Positions 34,502 to 46,233 of a stretch of DNA of 64,000 nt are shown in pieces (within the stretch, counting starts at the first letter, position 1; the number at the start of each line of letters is the position of its first letter). Location: positions 292,001-356,000 of the forward strand of contig CALSFV010000024.1 in the NCBI GenBank assembly GCA_943737045.1, written 5' to 3'. Below the pieces are notes generated by a model, which saw only the letters and a list, made by a program, of their open reading frames with translations, ran no database searches and had not been told where the DNA came from. Position numbers and translations under genes: made by a program. This DNA is from Parapristionchus giblindavisi. Lineage: Eukaryota; Nematoda; Chromadorea; Rhabditida; Diplogasteridae.

Positions 34502-36251
34502 TGTTGTTAAGCCTATATTAGAAATTCAACCAATGCTCAACAAGATCCATGTCTAAACATGTAGACTATAATATTTATTTTAAAATTGCAGGTTATTTAA
34601 CGAAAAGAATTTCGCAATTTGATTCAAGATTTTTGTTATTTGTCTCGTTTTGTGCAAAATCACATTGATAAAATTCCAAAAAATATTATATGTGACTGTA
34701 AAAACTGACCGGCGATGAAACTGTGTTTCCATCCCGGTGTTCCAAAGAAGAAGAGAGTACCACCACGAGAAATCAACCATGATAATTCTTCTTTCTATAA
34801 CACAGATATCTATAATCAGCATCGTTTTGATTTGAATAAGAATGCGAAAATCGATTCATATCGTAACTGTTAGTAGTAACATGATATTGATTAGTGATAT
34901 CTTTGTTTCAACGCTTTTCAAAGAGAACGGAAATAGTTTCAAGATACGTAGCTTTTCTAAACCATCTCACAAAAATGAGAAACTTGTGCACCAACCTAAT
35001 ACATCATTTTTGTTTTATTTATTTATTTATTTTTATACCTACGTCAATATATTCATCATCCGACTGCCATTCATATCCTGCTAACGTAAATCCGACAACG
35101 TTCGCTAACAGCACAATGCATGCACCCATTTCGATCAAAACTTGTGCTCTTCAAAGATTCATGTATTCTCAAAATAAAGGAAAAAACGCCGTACAGTGTA
35201 GGGCGTACACTGTTCCTTGCTCGCTAGGAAACGGTGAAAAAGATTCTGGAGTTTGGGTACTCATTTGTAAAAAAAATCAAAAAATAGTCAAAAATCTGTA
35301 TAAAATAAAATAAACTTATAAAATGAAGGCCTACCTGTTGGAGAATCTGAGTCTGCAAGAAGCTACGACATGGAGCATCCTATTTATTCGAACGAGAAGG
35401 AAAATAAAGGTGGGAATGACCGCGACCGAGAAGAAGGCAACAATTCCCTGAAAATACTTAGCACAAATTCCTTATAAAATCCTTTAAGGTAATTCCTCGT
35501 TAAAGTATACCACAGGCTAATTTTACTAGCCGCACAATACTCTCTCGCAGACAAAGAAAGCGAGAGTGTTTGGCCAAAGAGGAGAGTTTCAAATAAACTT
35601 GGGGGTAATCCACACAGTACAACACACCATGAATAATTTCTGCGTACCACAAAAGATCAATTGATTTTTGTAAGGATTTGTAACGAACTAAGAATATTTA
35701 CCAGTAAAAGTGGTTTAGGCAAGTTCATCCTGCACAACGGTCCCTCACAATAAGCTGCAGCATATGGTGATAGAAGATGAAATCGGAATAGAAAACAAAA
35801 GTTGAATTCGTGAAGAAAAAATGTGACCTATAGCCAAAAACGAGATGAATTGTCACATATAGGCACACCCGAGATAATCTGAAACTCTCCGCTCTGGCAG
35901 CGTTCTCTCGTTTTCCTTGTCTACGACAGAGCGGAGAGTACAATTAGCACTAGGTACTCCTTTATTACCTCATTGCACAAATAACCCCATCTAATTAGTT
36001 TATCAAACGATCTTCCTTTCTTATAAATAATATAAAATACGAATGGATGCACAGTAACCATAGAGAAAAACGGCAGACATTTTTGAAATCTAAATTATTT
36101 CTTTTATTTTTTAAATTTTATATCAAGAGGAAACTTACGTCATAGCGATGTCTAAAACAAAATCGCGATCAAGATGAAAACAATACTTGAGTGTGCTATT
36201 GTAAAAATGCATTTCGTACCAACTCACGTTATGAGGTGATGTAGTACGCAT
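33888..36251 (-). CDS. Seven-helix chemoreceptor-like protein, copy 2
   Basis: Nine minus-strand exons join in phase: 36251-36139, 36089-35969, 35827-35702, 35447-35335, 35148-35043, 34794-34710, 34491-34400, 34245-34174 and 34019-33903 continuing to TGA at 33888, about 319 residues. Predicted helices: LPFFSMVTVHPFVFYIIY (1), VTFFLHEFNFCFLF (2), IVAFFSVAVIPTFIFLL (3), LIEMGACIVLLANVVGFTL (4), VALILPLVLMVIIHSVLI (5), AIVVTVIYAGPLVVLDLVFI (6), SPIILLIVRFAVL (7). Loop cysteines (YCEGPLC) and a loop with GGTLFFFGTPGW lie where expected. Such receptors sit in sensory cilia membranes; the nematode subfamily was not identified. If the strong GTGAGT donor after exon 9 is used, the exons at 33591 and 33383 would be added. 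No breaks seen. Confidence 0.75.
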
Positions 36252-38795
36252 AGAAATGTTAGAAAAGTATTCCAGACATTCATATGATTGAGATTAAAAA
36301 TCGCAACTGTTCTGTTCAATACGTGAGAGTACAAAGAAACGCGCAATTTGAATTCATTTTTATTGTTTGTCAAATTTGATTAAATATGGCTGAACGACAG
36401 TAAACAAAAATTGTCTATTTTAAAGAACAAGTTTCCTCACACATATTTCTTTCAGCGTTCAGCCACTGATAATTGACGATTTTCATAAAGTAAACATCCA
36501 CGACTTCATGGTATATGGTAAGGGATGAATAATTATCGATCAATAATATCGCTACCCCTTTACTTAGTATTGGCGTGATGTTCCAAAGATTCGGAAGATA
36601 ATGGTACCATATGCCACATGACCAATTGTTAACTTCCAAATCGCAGAACGCCAATGAGCCTGATGAAGACTGAAGACATAATACAAATGATCAAATGAAA
36701 TAAGTGTTTTCCAAATTTTCGAATCATCGTTGTGGCTATTTACTATTAGACTACTTCTCACCTACGCCTAGCTAATTGTAAGAATCAATGGAGAGTGTAC
36801 GACTAGGATAATAATACAGTATGATATGAATGATATGACGTATTTTAATTGGGTTAATGTTCAAAGGGTATCGCACATTGCTAATGGTAAATAAATCTAA
36901 ATCTATGATGTATAGTATATTAGATCATACCACATAACAATAAAGTATGAATACTTTGCTAGCTGAGGACTAGTTATCACAAAAGGATCTTGTACAATCA
37001 CAGAACAAATCTTTTTAGTCACTCATGAGGGAAATTATCCGTAAGGAATTAATTTTAGGCACTTTTTTTTCTGTGTATGGCATGCCAAGTGAAAGAAATA
37101 TGTGGTGGTGTATGGTTACGGTAGATCTGCGAGTGCATAAAAGCAGTCGACGTTTCCTAGGAATTTTCCATATTATCAGGAACGAACCAGAGTGGAACAT
37201 ATTTTCTAGTGATTGCTTGATTAGGGGTGAGACAGACGCGGCAGAGGAAATAATAGACTTGCTGATAGGCTACGTTTCCTACAGCGACAAGGCTTCTGGT
37301 ACGACCCAGAAACTGGTGTGCTTACACTTTACTTTAAGCAGACTTGTAAGTCTACTTCAAGTGAAACGTAACTCTACTTAAAGTGTGACGTCACTATGTA
37401 AGTCTACTTAAAGTGAGACAGAAGTCTACTTATAGTGAAAAAGTTACGTCACTCACTTGAAGTAAACTTTAACTCAGCGACGTTCTTTAAGTAGACGTTT
37501 AGTTATAAAATACCAGAGTTGATGTGATCTCCCCATTCCCCACAACGATTCTACTTCGGTAGTTAAATGTTAACTTCTTCTTGTTTTATTCTTTATATTC
37601 TGTTTCGTGATTTCTCGAAAACGCATAAATATAATGATTGAATAAATGGGAAATACAAATTATCGTTGATTATTTCGTTCCGGGCGTAACTGAATGTGAT
37701 GATCTGTTTGAGTTCTATCAACAGAAAAAAGAAAAACATTCGTTTGCGTTCTATTCCTGATTTGTAATGCCTATTTTCGTATCACTGATATGTTTACTGC
37801 ATTTAATGAGAAAAGATTATAACTGTTTCAAATGAAATTCACCTATGAAAGACACGTGAACGTTATCTCCGATTGAACGTGTTTGTTTTTGTCAGTTTTC
37901 CTCACACTTTCTCGTGCTCTAGCTGTCTCACACCTCTCCTATCCCTTCTCTATCTACCACTGTCCGCGGTGTAAAGGGTGTGCGAGATGTACGAAAACAT
38001 TGTATGAGAGTTTGAACAGGAGAAATAGGAAGTGATTTTTCCATTAAATATTGTGAAAAAAATAAACAACTTGTCAATTGCTCGTACCATCGAACTTTGT
38101 GGCATGGTTGTATGTAATTCTATACAATAATTTTTAAATATTCTGCTGTTAAATTACCATAACAATACTGTGAAAATGTTTATTGATTTACAGTACAACA
38201 GAATCCCGCCCTTGACATGGGATCCCGGGGTGCCCCCCACTGTCCCCTCCATTTTTTACGCTGTGAATGATGAATATCAGCTCTTCAAATTTTTTGCGCT
38301 ATTTTGCTCCAGATTTTACTGATTTTATCCAAATGGCAAATCTTTTGCAAATACCAAGAGAATATTTAAGAAAGCGTTTCCCATTATGAATCAATGTGAA
38401 GCTGATTTAATCATTGTGGACGCTCTCGTACAAAGAAAAGAAAAGATTTTTATACGCTCAATACCATAGTTATTACACCCACATAAAAATCCCTAAGGGA
38501 ATGATTCTCTGGAAATGTTTCAATACAGAATTCTTCCCTCATTGATTTTTTACCACATGTTTGCCATTTTCTTCTTTCAGTCGTTCCTATGCGTTAGTAG
38601 AGAGAGGAAGATTGATAACCCTTTTGTCCCTACCCTTTCGACCCTTTTGACCACAAATCCTATTCATATCATTTTCGATTGGCCTATTCGTTCTTTGTTT
38701 ACTAAATCACATGATCTATCTATCATATTCCTCCACTTCCAGTTGACTGTTGAGTTGAGTCGTCTTTCTACTCGTTTTTCGTTTTCCTTTCAATT
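36252..38795. promoter_or_regulatory. Divergent spacer between receptor copy 2 and BTB-4
   Basis: This 2.5 kb lies between two genes reading outward, so it should hold both promoters. Within it are the cassette-conserved block (37021-37310, open for 118 codons from 37025), an AAGTCTACTT repeat (37322-37495) and the type A upstream block (37908-38035). No further gene was supported. Confidence 0.5.
37322..37495. repeat. AAGTCTACTT-rich repeat, copy before BTB-4
   Basis: Same family as 27066-27245: units of AAGTCTACTTAAAGTGAGAC in both orientations, with ACGTCACTCACTTGAAGT near the right end. Confidence 0.8.
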
Positions 38796-41700
38796 ATGTC
38801 CGTACCGGATCAAATAGCTGAGTTACAGTAAGTGATATTTTTGTTTTGCTTCTCCTTACAATAACCTTACAGTAGTCCTTACAGTACTTCTTTTCAGTTC
38901 TATTATTGATCGACTAAAAAATGATTGTGATTTGAAGAATAAGGAGATTGGACGTCTGAAAAGGGTAAAATTTCTATATTACTCTTTTTTTCTATTAGAC
39001 TATAATATATTACAAAAAATTATATGTATATTGCACTTTCTATATTTTTATCTATATTTATTTATAATTTAAAAAAAATTATATTTATATTTATTTTTAT
39101 TTTTATTTTCTATATTTATATATTACAAATATGCAGTAATATTTGTATTCTTGAGAACGGAGGCCCAGCGTGTTCGCTGACTACTCTTGAGACCACTTTC
39201 GAGTACGACTTTGACTTCACTGATGATAATGCGAAGAGTATCGATAGTATGGAAGTTGAGGTAGTTTATATCGACTACTTTGATTTAATATATATCGTAC
39301 ATCGAAAATTCATTGGATCATGAATCGCCAGAAGCACTCTGAGCCACTCTGGTGATTCAACGGCGATTATGGCCGAATGAGGCATTTTCGTGCTCTCTCT
39401 TTCTTTTCATTATTTTTCTTTCACTCTAATCTAGTTAGTCCGCGAGAATCGCATTTTTATATTGTGTTATTCACAAAATCATCATGTTTATTTATTAATA
39501 AGTCGTTCCGATGAAAACATTTTGGGGGGCTACCGATTTCCCGGTTCCGGTTCTGTGATATCATCGGAACGATTTATTAATAAATAAAAATGATGATTTT
39601 GTGAAAAAACACAATATAAAAATGCAATTCTCGCGGACTAACTAGATTAGAGTGAAAGAAAAAAAATGAAAAGAAAGAGAGAGCACGAAAATGCCTCATT
39701 CGGCCATAATCTCCGTTGAATCACCAGAGTGGCTCAGAGTGCTTCTGGCGATTCATGATCCAATGAATTTTCGATGTACGATACACAGAGAAAAATGTAC
39801 TCCAAAGTACACAAGACCTGTGAAGTGCTACATATTGATTCAATTTGCTCGAGTAGGGATAGTTGACGATGATTTGCCCGTATTCTGGCAATGATAGCAT
39901 GTATACACAGGCAAATCGTTGATTTTTGGTTTACCACTTGCCCGAATGTCGGCAAATTGTATACACAAGTATTTATGGAAAGTTGGAAAATCTGTTTCCC
40001 ATATTTGTGCAGGTTTGCTCTCCGTTTATATTCTATTCTTTTGTTTATATGTTTAAATATAACACTTCACAGGTCTTGTGTACCATCGAGCACACTTTTT
40101 TCTCTGTGTATTTTGACCATTTACGTATTCACTCAAAGCATGAGTTAATAAAAATCGCTAATAATTTATAATATAAATGTGATTTTTACAGTTACCAGTG
40201 GTGACCGTCGTGCTCACATTTGGAGAATATACTCATCCTCGATCTGGTGAAGTCTGTCATTATTTGTAAGCTTGCGAATAATTGTAAAGAAATCAACAAT
40301 CTATATCCATCGGCTAGTCATGTCATAAATATCTTTCATTTATTTTGATGCAAATGCTTGAGCCGATCAGACTTAGAAAATATACCACGGAATTCAGAAT
40401 GCCTCAAGTACGTACGCATGAAGAGTCACGTATAACTATATTCACTACGACTACGGTGGTGAGTTTTGAACCTAACAAATTCTGATATTTTAGTCTAAAA
40501 AACTTATAAACATTAATACGTCGCATTATTCAGGGTTCTTCATATACCGAAGACTCTGTATTCGAGATGGTTAATTCACGCGCTGGAGAATCTGTAACCA
40601 TGCGTGGGCGGGCTACATTTAGCTCGATTCTAAAGGGGACATCCGAATCTGTAACGCTCAAGGCTAAGAAAGTTCTTGCTATGAGCTATGGCAAGGTAAG
40701 AAGGTTTAACTTTTTTTGAATTTATTAGTTGTCACTCTCATCTATGCACTTATTTATCGATTGATTTAAGGGCATTCAAAAAGGAAAATTTAAGTGTGTG
40801 ATGAAAATCTTCTACGATGGATCTAAGACAGTTCTTCCTTATCAACAAATTGACGATATGATTGCATTACGATTCACAGATGGGGTAAGTCTTGGCAAAT
40901 AAAAGATGATTTAGATAACGTGGACTTAACAGTAGATTTAGGGATAATTTGGATTAATGCTCGTTCTTTTCAGTTAAAATATTTAGTTTGAAATTTTATA
41001 TTTACTACCATGGCTTCGATAAATAGATAAATATTTATAAATTGGGAAGGGTGGCCTTTACCGCGTTTTCCATTTAGGTGAGGTAAAGACCAACCTAAAA
41101 GCTAGTTTTGCACATGCTAACAAGGGAATGCTCGCAGCCCGCGGAAAGCAAACTGACTGAAAAGTCGCCAGTATGTTGCGTATCTTGGCGAAAAATCGCT
41201 TCGTATTTAGCGTAGTTATCTACAAGTGTGACCAAAGTTTGGACGAATTTTTTGGCTCAGGATTTTTTGACTTTGGACTTGGACTGGATTCTTCCTATTC
41301 GTTCAGCTATGTCTATGCTAAATTTCATCCAGTTTGCATTCCACGAGCCGAGACCATTCCCTTGTAAGCAGCGAAGAACGGAATAGCCCTGCGCATACCA
41401 TTATAGCATACCAATGGCATTTCAGAGCACGATACAAGCTCATTCTGGCTGTCTGTCCATGTGGTCTTCCTACTTTGCGGGATATCTCCATTCAGATATG
41501 AAAGAAGCTAAGGAAGGCGTCTTTCCTGTTGAAGTACTATAAATTAAATTTGCTTAAATTTGCATAATTTTTATTGGTTTAGGATTTCACAGCTGAAGAA
41601 TTTCGTGAACTTCTTGATGTAATATCACCATCAAGTAAATCTATCGATTTGTTCAATCTCGAGAAATTATTGGACATGGCCGATCGATACTTAATGCCTA

Positions 41701-42385
41701 ACGTTAGTTTATTGCAATAGTTCTTCAAAGGAATATTGTATTTTTTTAAAAATTTATCTTGTTTTACTCTCGTTTTTTTTCCATTTTCGACAACACTGAA
41801 AAAGAAAATTCACGAAATCTAGAGTGACATTTTCAGTTGACGAAACTATGCGAGAATTTTCTGACTGACAGAAGTCGTCATAACATTACAGATATTGTTA
41901 TTATCAAGATTGCCGATGAATATAATCTTCATACGACGAGATCGGTCAGAAAATTTGTGTTTTTTTAAAAAGAATTAACAATAGTTATATTGAAAATGCA
42001 AGCACAAAACCGTTAAATATGTACGTTGTACTTATTTCAGTGCAGTTTTTTTTTGATAATCTAAAAAGTTAGAAAATCGCCGGCAAAGTTTGGATAATAT
42101 TTCAGATCATTATCGAGAGAATCAAAACAAGTCAAGAAATGAAAACGAAGCTCTCATCAAATGCACAATTTGCTGAACTGTCTGATACGATGAAGAGTGC
42201 TATTGGTTCAAGGTAACATTGATTTATTCACGTTTAAAAAATGAATGCGTAGTTCATGTGCTGTTCTTATTCAAAATCTTAACACTTTTCAAAATGTTTT
42301 GAACATTGAAAAATGAAACATCCTAAAAATTCTAATAACATTCATTAATTATAGATTCGTCGAACTGATGATGGCTGGAAAATGA
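38796..42385 (+). CDS. BTB-domain protein, type A, unit 2 (BTB-4)
   Basis: Twelve exons join in phase to 371 residues: 38796-38827, 38898-38964, 39156-39260, 40192-40265, 40371-40458, 40534-40695, 40771-40884, 41426-41533, 41583-41702, 41837-41944, 42106-42212 and 42355-42385. The domain order is as in BTB-2. Exon 6 is 57 bp longer than in BTB-2, -3 and -5: 19 residues (MRGRATFSSILKGTSESVT) are added in frame between two copies of GAATCTGTAAC. Exon 7 ends FTDG rather than FKD. Intron 3 holds a palindromic MITE and intron 7 is expanded. No break was found, so it should be expressed. Confidence 0.85.
39291..39782. mobile_element. Palindromic MITE in BTB-4 intron 3
   Basis: TATCGTACATCGAAAATTC and its complement form the ends; the arms (~240 bp each) are nearly perfect inverted copies around 39525-39540. 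The same intron of BTB-6 (59200-59235) runs through without it (GACATACATATACACAG). Confidence 0.85.
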
Positions 42386-43354
42386 TTTTGCATTGATTTT
42401 CTCAATCTTTCTCATGTGTTTCTTTATTGTTATCTCTTTCCATAATCATGTCATCAGCAATACAAATTAATCCTGATCAATTACTCTCGGATGAGAACCG
42501 ACTGGACGAGAAACATACTATAGAATCTTACTGTAAATGTGCTGCCTTCGTGATTTCTTCGCATATTTTTTTCAATGACTAAAGAAAATGGAATAAATAT
42601 CTATTCATAAGAAACCCATTTAAAATACAAATCACATTGATCCGAAAATAATGGGTACTATGAATTTTCTAAAAATAATTCTGCAGTAGTGTGTTGCAAA
42701 AATATTGTTGGAATGGCGAAAGTGTTTGTAAGTGAAATTTTGTCCCAGCACGAATTGAAGAAATGAGCATACTGTAGTTTGTTGAAAACGCAATTGATTT
42801 GCGCAGTGGAGCTTTACTCGAACGAATTAAAAAAAAAAACTTTTTTCGCTCTTTTTATGATCTGTTTAATGAACTATCCGTGGTTCATATATAGTTCATT
42901 ATATCATATTCACTCATATTTACTGCTCAGAGGCTGTTTATTCATGTTTACTCCCTGATTCCTTAGTACAAACTATATTTCTTTAAAATTATTTTCATTG
43001 TACATATAGGATATGATTTATTCTTATTTTTTCATGCTTAAGCTTCTTCTATTCGGTGATCTTTATGACTATGCCTCAATTAAGCCCTTATGTTCCTTAT
43101 ATGCTACCTTTTCTGCTCCAATTTTCCTCTCTTTCTCGATATTTCCACTCGATCCCTGCTTCGCTTTCTCCTCCTTTTTTCTTCCTTTTCTTCATCATCA
43201 TCGTTTGGTCAATACTATAGTGTATTTCATCCCCATACTCTTTTCTCAATCTGCACTTCCTCTGTTCATCTTTCCACTCTTCTTCGTATATTTCCATTCT
43301 TTCCACTCATCCTCTATTTTCAGTTGGAACTTTCTACTCGTTCTCCTTTCAATT
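42386..43354. promoter_or_regulatory. Spacer between BTB-4 and BTB-5, type B upstream region
   Basis: It matches the sequence before BTB-3 (interrupted there by two transposons) and the last 800 bases of the window. It holds AGGCTGTTTA and ATATAGGATATGATTTATT blocks common to all three, then a pyrimidine-rich leader ending TTTCAATTATGTC. No gene seen. Confidence 0.5.
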
Positions 43355-46018
43355 ATGTCAGTACCGGATCAAATAGCTGAGTTACAGTAAGCCACGCTTT
43401 TGTTTTGTTTCGCCTTACAGATAGTTCTCTTCAGATCTATTATTGATCGGCTAAAGAAGGATTACAATCTGAAGAATAAGGAGATTGGACGTCTGAAAAG
43501 GGTAAAATTTCTATTTGAATTTACCTGAATATAGTAATATTTCCATTCTTAAGAACGGAGGCCCCGCGTGCTCGCTGACTACTCTTGAGACCACTTTCGA
43601 CTTTGACTTTAACTTCACTGATGATAACATGAAGAGAATCAATAGTATGGAAGTTGAGGTAGTTTTATATAACCTGCTTTGATTTGACATACACAAATAG
43701 ACTAAAGCGTTATATTTAATATTTTGAGCTATTTTTTAACACAAAAGGTGTTGCATGTAACTCTTCACGGGTCTTGTGTATTGTCGAATACACTTTTTTC
43801 TCTCTGTGTTTATAGCAATTTTTTTCAAAGAATACGTGTTCACTCAAAAAATGAAAATCCCTAATTATTTCGAATATATCTGTAAATGTGATATTTTTAC
43901 AGTTACCTGTGGTGAACGTCGTACTCACATTTGGACAGTATACTCATCTTCGATCTGGTCAAATATGCCATTATTTGTAAGTTTTATAAGTTTAGAAAAA
44001 GAAATATACTCTCTGAAATAGAATGGTTTGTTATGTCATATCTTGTATTTCTTTTGATACGAAAGCGTGAAATCTGAGCGATGAGATTCAGAAAATACAC
44101 CAATCTATTCAGAATGCCTCAAATATTGACGCATGAAGAGTGTCGTATGATTATATTCACTACGACTTCAGTGGTGAGTTTTGAACCTAATAACTCGTGA
44201 TATTTTAGTCCAACAAGTTATAAATACGTTGCTTTATCCAGGGTTCATCATATACAGAGGACTCAGTATTCGAGATGGTTAATTCAAAAGCTGGAGAATC
44301 CGTAATGCTCAAGGCTACGAAAGTTCTTGCCATGAGCTATGGCAAAGTGAGAAAGGTTTTTTTTTTTTTTTTTCTTTTTTTTTTTCAAAATTTATTCGGT
44401 GTTTTTATCATGCATTTATTTATTTATCGATTTAAGGAGATTCCTCAAGGAAAGCTGAAGTGTGTGATGAAAATCTTCTACGATGGATCCCCGACAGTTC
44501 TTCCTCATGAACAGATTGATGATATGATTGTATTACGATTCAAAAATCAGGTAAGTTTTGCAAATCAAAGATGAGTTACATTACGTGGGCTTTTCAAGAG
44601 GTTTAGGAAAATTAGTTCGATCAAGGCTCGTTCTTTTCCGTTGATATACTTAGTTCGAAATTGGGAAGGTTGGTCTTTACTCTTTCCCGTTCGCCCTACA
44701 AATGCTAGTTACACACATGCTAAGCATAACTGAGCAGCCCTAGGCATACCACTAGAGCATACCAATGACATTCCAGACTACAATGCAAGCTCATTCTGGC
44801 TGTCTGTCTATGTGGTCTTCCTACTTTGCCGGATATCTCCATTCAGATATGAAAGAAGCTAAGGAAGGCGTCTTTCCTGTTGAAGTATAAATTAAATTTT
44901 ACCTAAATTTGAACATTTTTTTTTGGTTTAGGATTACACAGCTGAAAAATTTCGTGAACTTCTTCATGTAATATCTCCATCAAGTAAACCTATCGATTTA
45001 TTCAATCTCGAAAAATTATTGGACATGGCCGATCGATACTTAATGCCTAATGTTAGTTTATTGCAATAGTTCTTCAAAGGAGTATTATCATATTTAAAAA
45101 AAATACTGTACATAATTACTGGGTAACTACAGTACTGGCCAAAAGGTTATGGACTTTTGGTTTTTTCGCCATAACTTTTTTCAAACTCAACCGATCGAGT
45201 CCAGGTTTTCAGGGATTATTTTGAGAGTGTTTTTACGTGTCTTACACCAAAACCACTCCGGTTGAGCTCTTCCGGTGAATTTTATTTCGATATCAAAAGT
45301 CACAAAAATGAGATTTTCGTTTTCTTTGATTTCTTCGATTTTTTTTTCGCTTATTTTGCCAACAATGTGTGTTATATCGTTTTAAAAGCATGGCACGGAT
45401 TCTTGGGAGCAAGAATCTCATTTTCGACAACACTGAAAAAGAAAATTCACGAAATCAAGAATGACAATTTCAGTTGACGAAACTATGCGAGAATTTTCTG
45501 ACTGACAGAAGTCGCCATAACATGACAGATATTGTTATTCTCAAGATTGCCGATGAATATAATCTTCACACGACGAGAGCGGTCAGAAAATTTGTGTTTT
45601 TTTAAAAGAACTAGGAATAGTTATATTGAAAAAGCAATCACTAAGCCATTATGTGCGTTGCACACATTACACTGCATTCATTTATAATTTATTCAATCTA
45701 AAATAGTCAGCAAAATTTTGAAAGTAGAAAATATTTCAGATCATTCTCGAGAGAATCAAAACAAGTCAAGAAATGAAAACGAAGCTTTCATCAAATGCAC
45801 AATTTGCTGAATTATCTGATACGATGAAGAGTGCTATTGGTTCAAGGTAACATTGATTTATTCCCGTTTATAAAATGAATGCGCAGTCCCTCCGATACTC
45901 TTATTCAAAATTGTAACGCTTAAAAATGTTTTAAACATTCACAAATAAGGCTTCCTAAATTTTTTTAATAACCTTCTTTAATTATAGATTCGTCGAACTG
46001 ATGATGGCTGGAAAATGA
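43355..46018 (+). CDS. BTB-domain protein, type B, unit 2 (BTB-5)
   Basis: Twelve exons join in phase to 352 residues: 43355-43386, 43435-43501, 43554-43658, 43903-43976, 44086-44173, 44242-44346, 44437-44550, 44777-44884, 44932-45051, 45474-45581, 45740-45846 and 45988-46018. Closest to BTB-3 in promoter, exon 6 length and exon 8 flank. Distinct residues include KDYNLKN in the coiled-coil stretch, FDFNFTDDN, VVNVVLTFGQYTHLRSGQIC and FKNQ before the BTB core. A Tc1-type terminal fragment sits in intron 9. No break seen. It ends 216 bp from the convergent MIG-18-like copy B. Confidence 0.85.
45131..45420. mobile_element. Truncated Tc1-type end fragment
   Basis: ACAGTACTGGCCAAAAGG, then TGGACTTTTGGTTTTTTCGCC and ATAACTTTTTTC, closely follows the known terminal repeat of C. 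elegans Tc1. Only one end is present. It replaces the short stretch found at this place in introns of BTB-2 and BTB-6 (GTTGACATTGCGTAATTGA). Confidence 0.75.
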
Positions 46019-46233
46019 TTTCGCATCGATTTCCTCAATCTTTCCCTTTTTCCTATCTTGATTTCCTCAGTGTTTCTTTAATAATGTCACTTTCCTTAAT
46101 CACATCATCAGCAATACAAACTAATCATGAACAATTTCTGTCCATATCTCGTTTTGGATAAATGATCTTCGTGTTATTGTTTATTTATCTACATTAAAAT
46201 TATCTCGGGGTACGCAATATGAATTAAGCTTGA

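Noticed and set aside
43097..43306. Charged minus-strand frame upstream of BTB-5 (MERMEIYEEEWKDEQ)
   Set aside because: Complement of the pyrimidine-rich leader before the BTB start; not kept in sister promoters.
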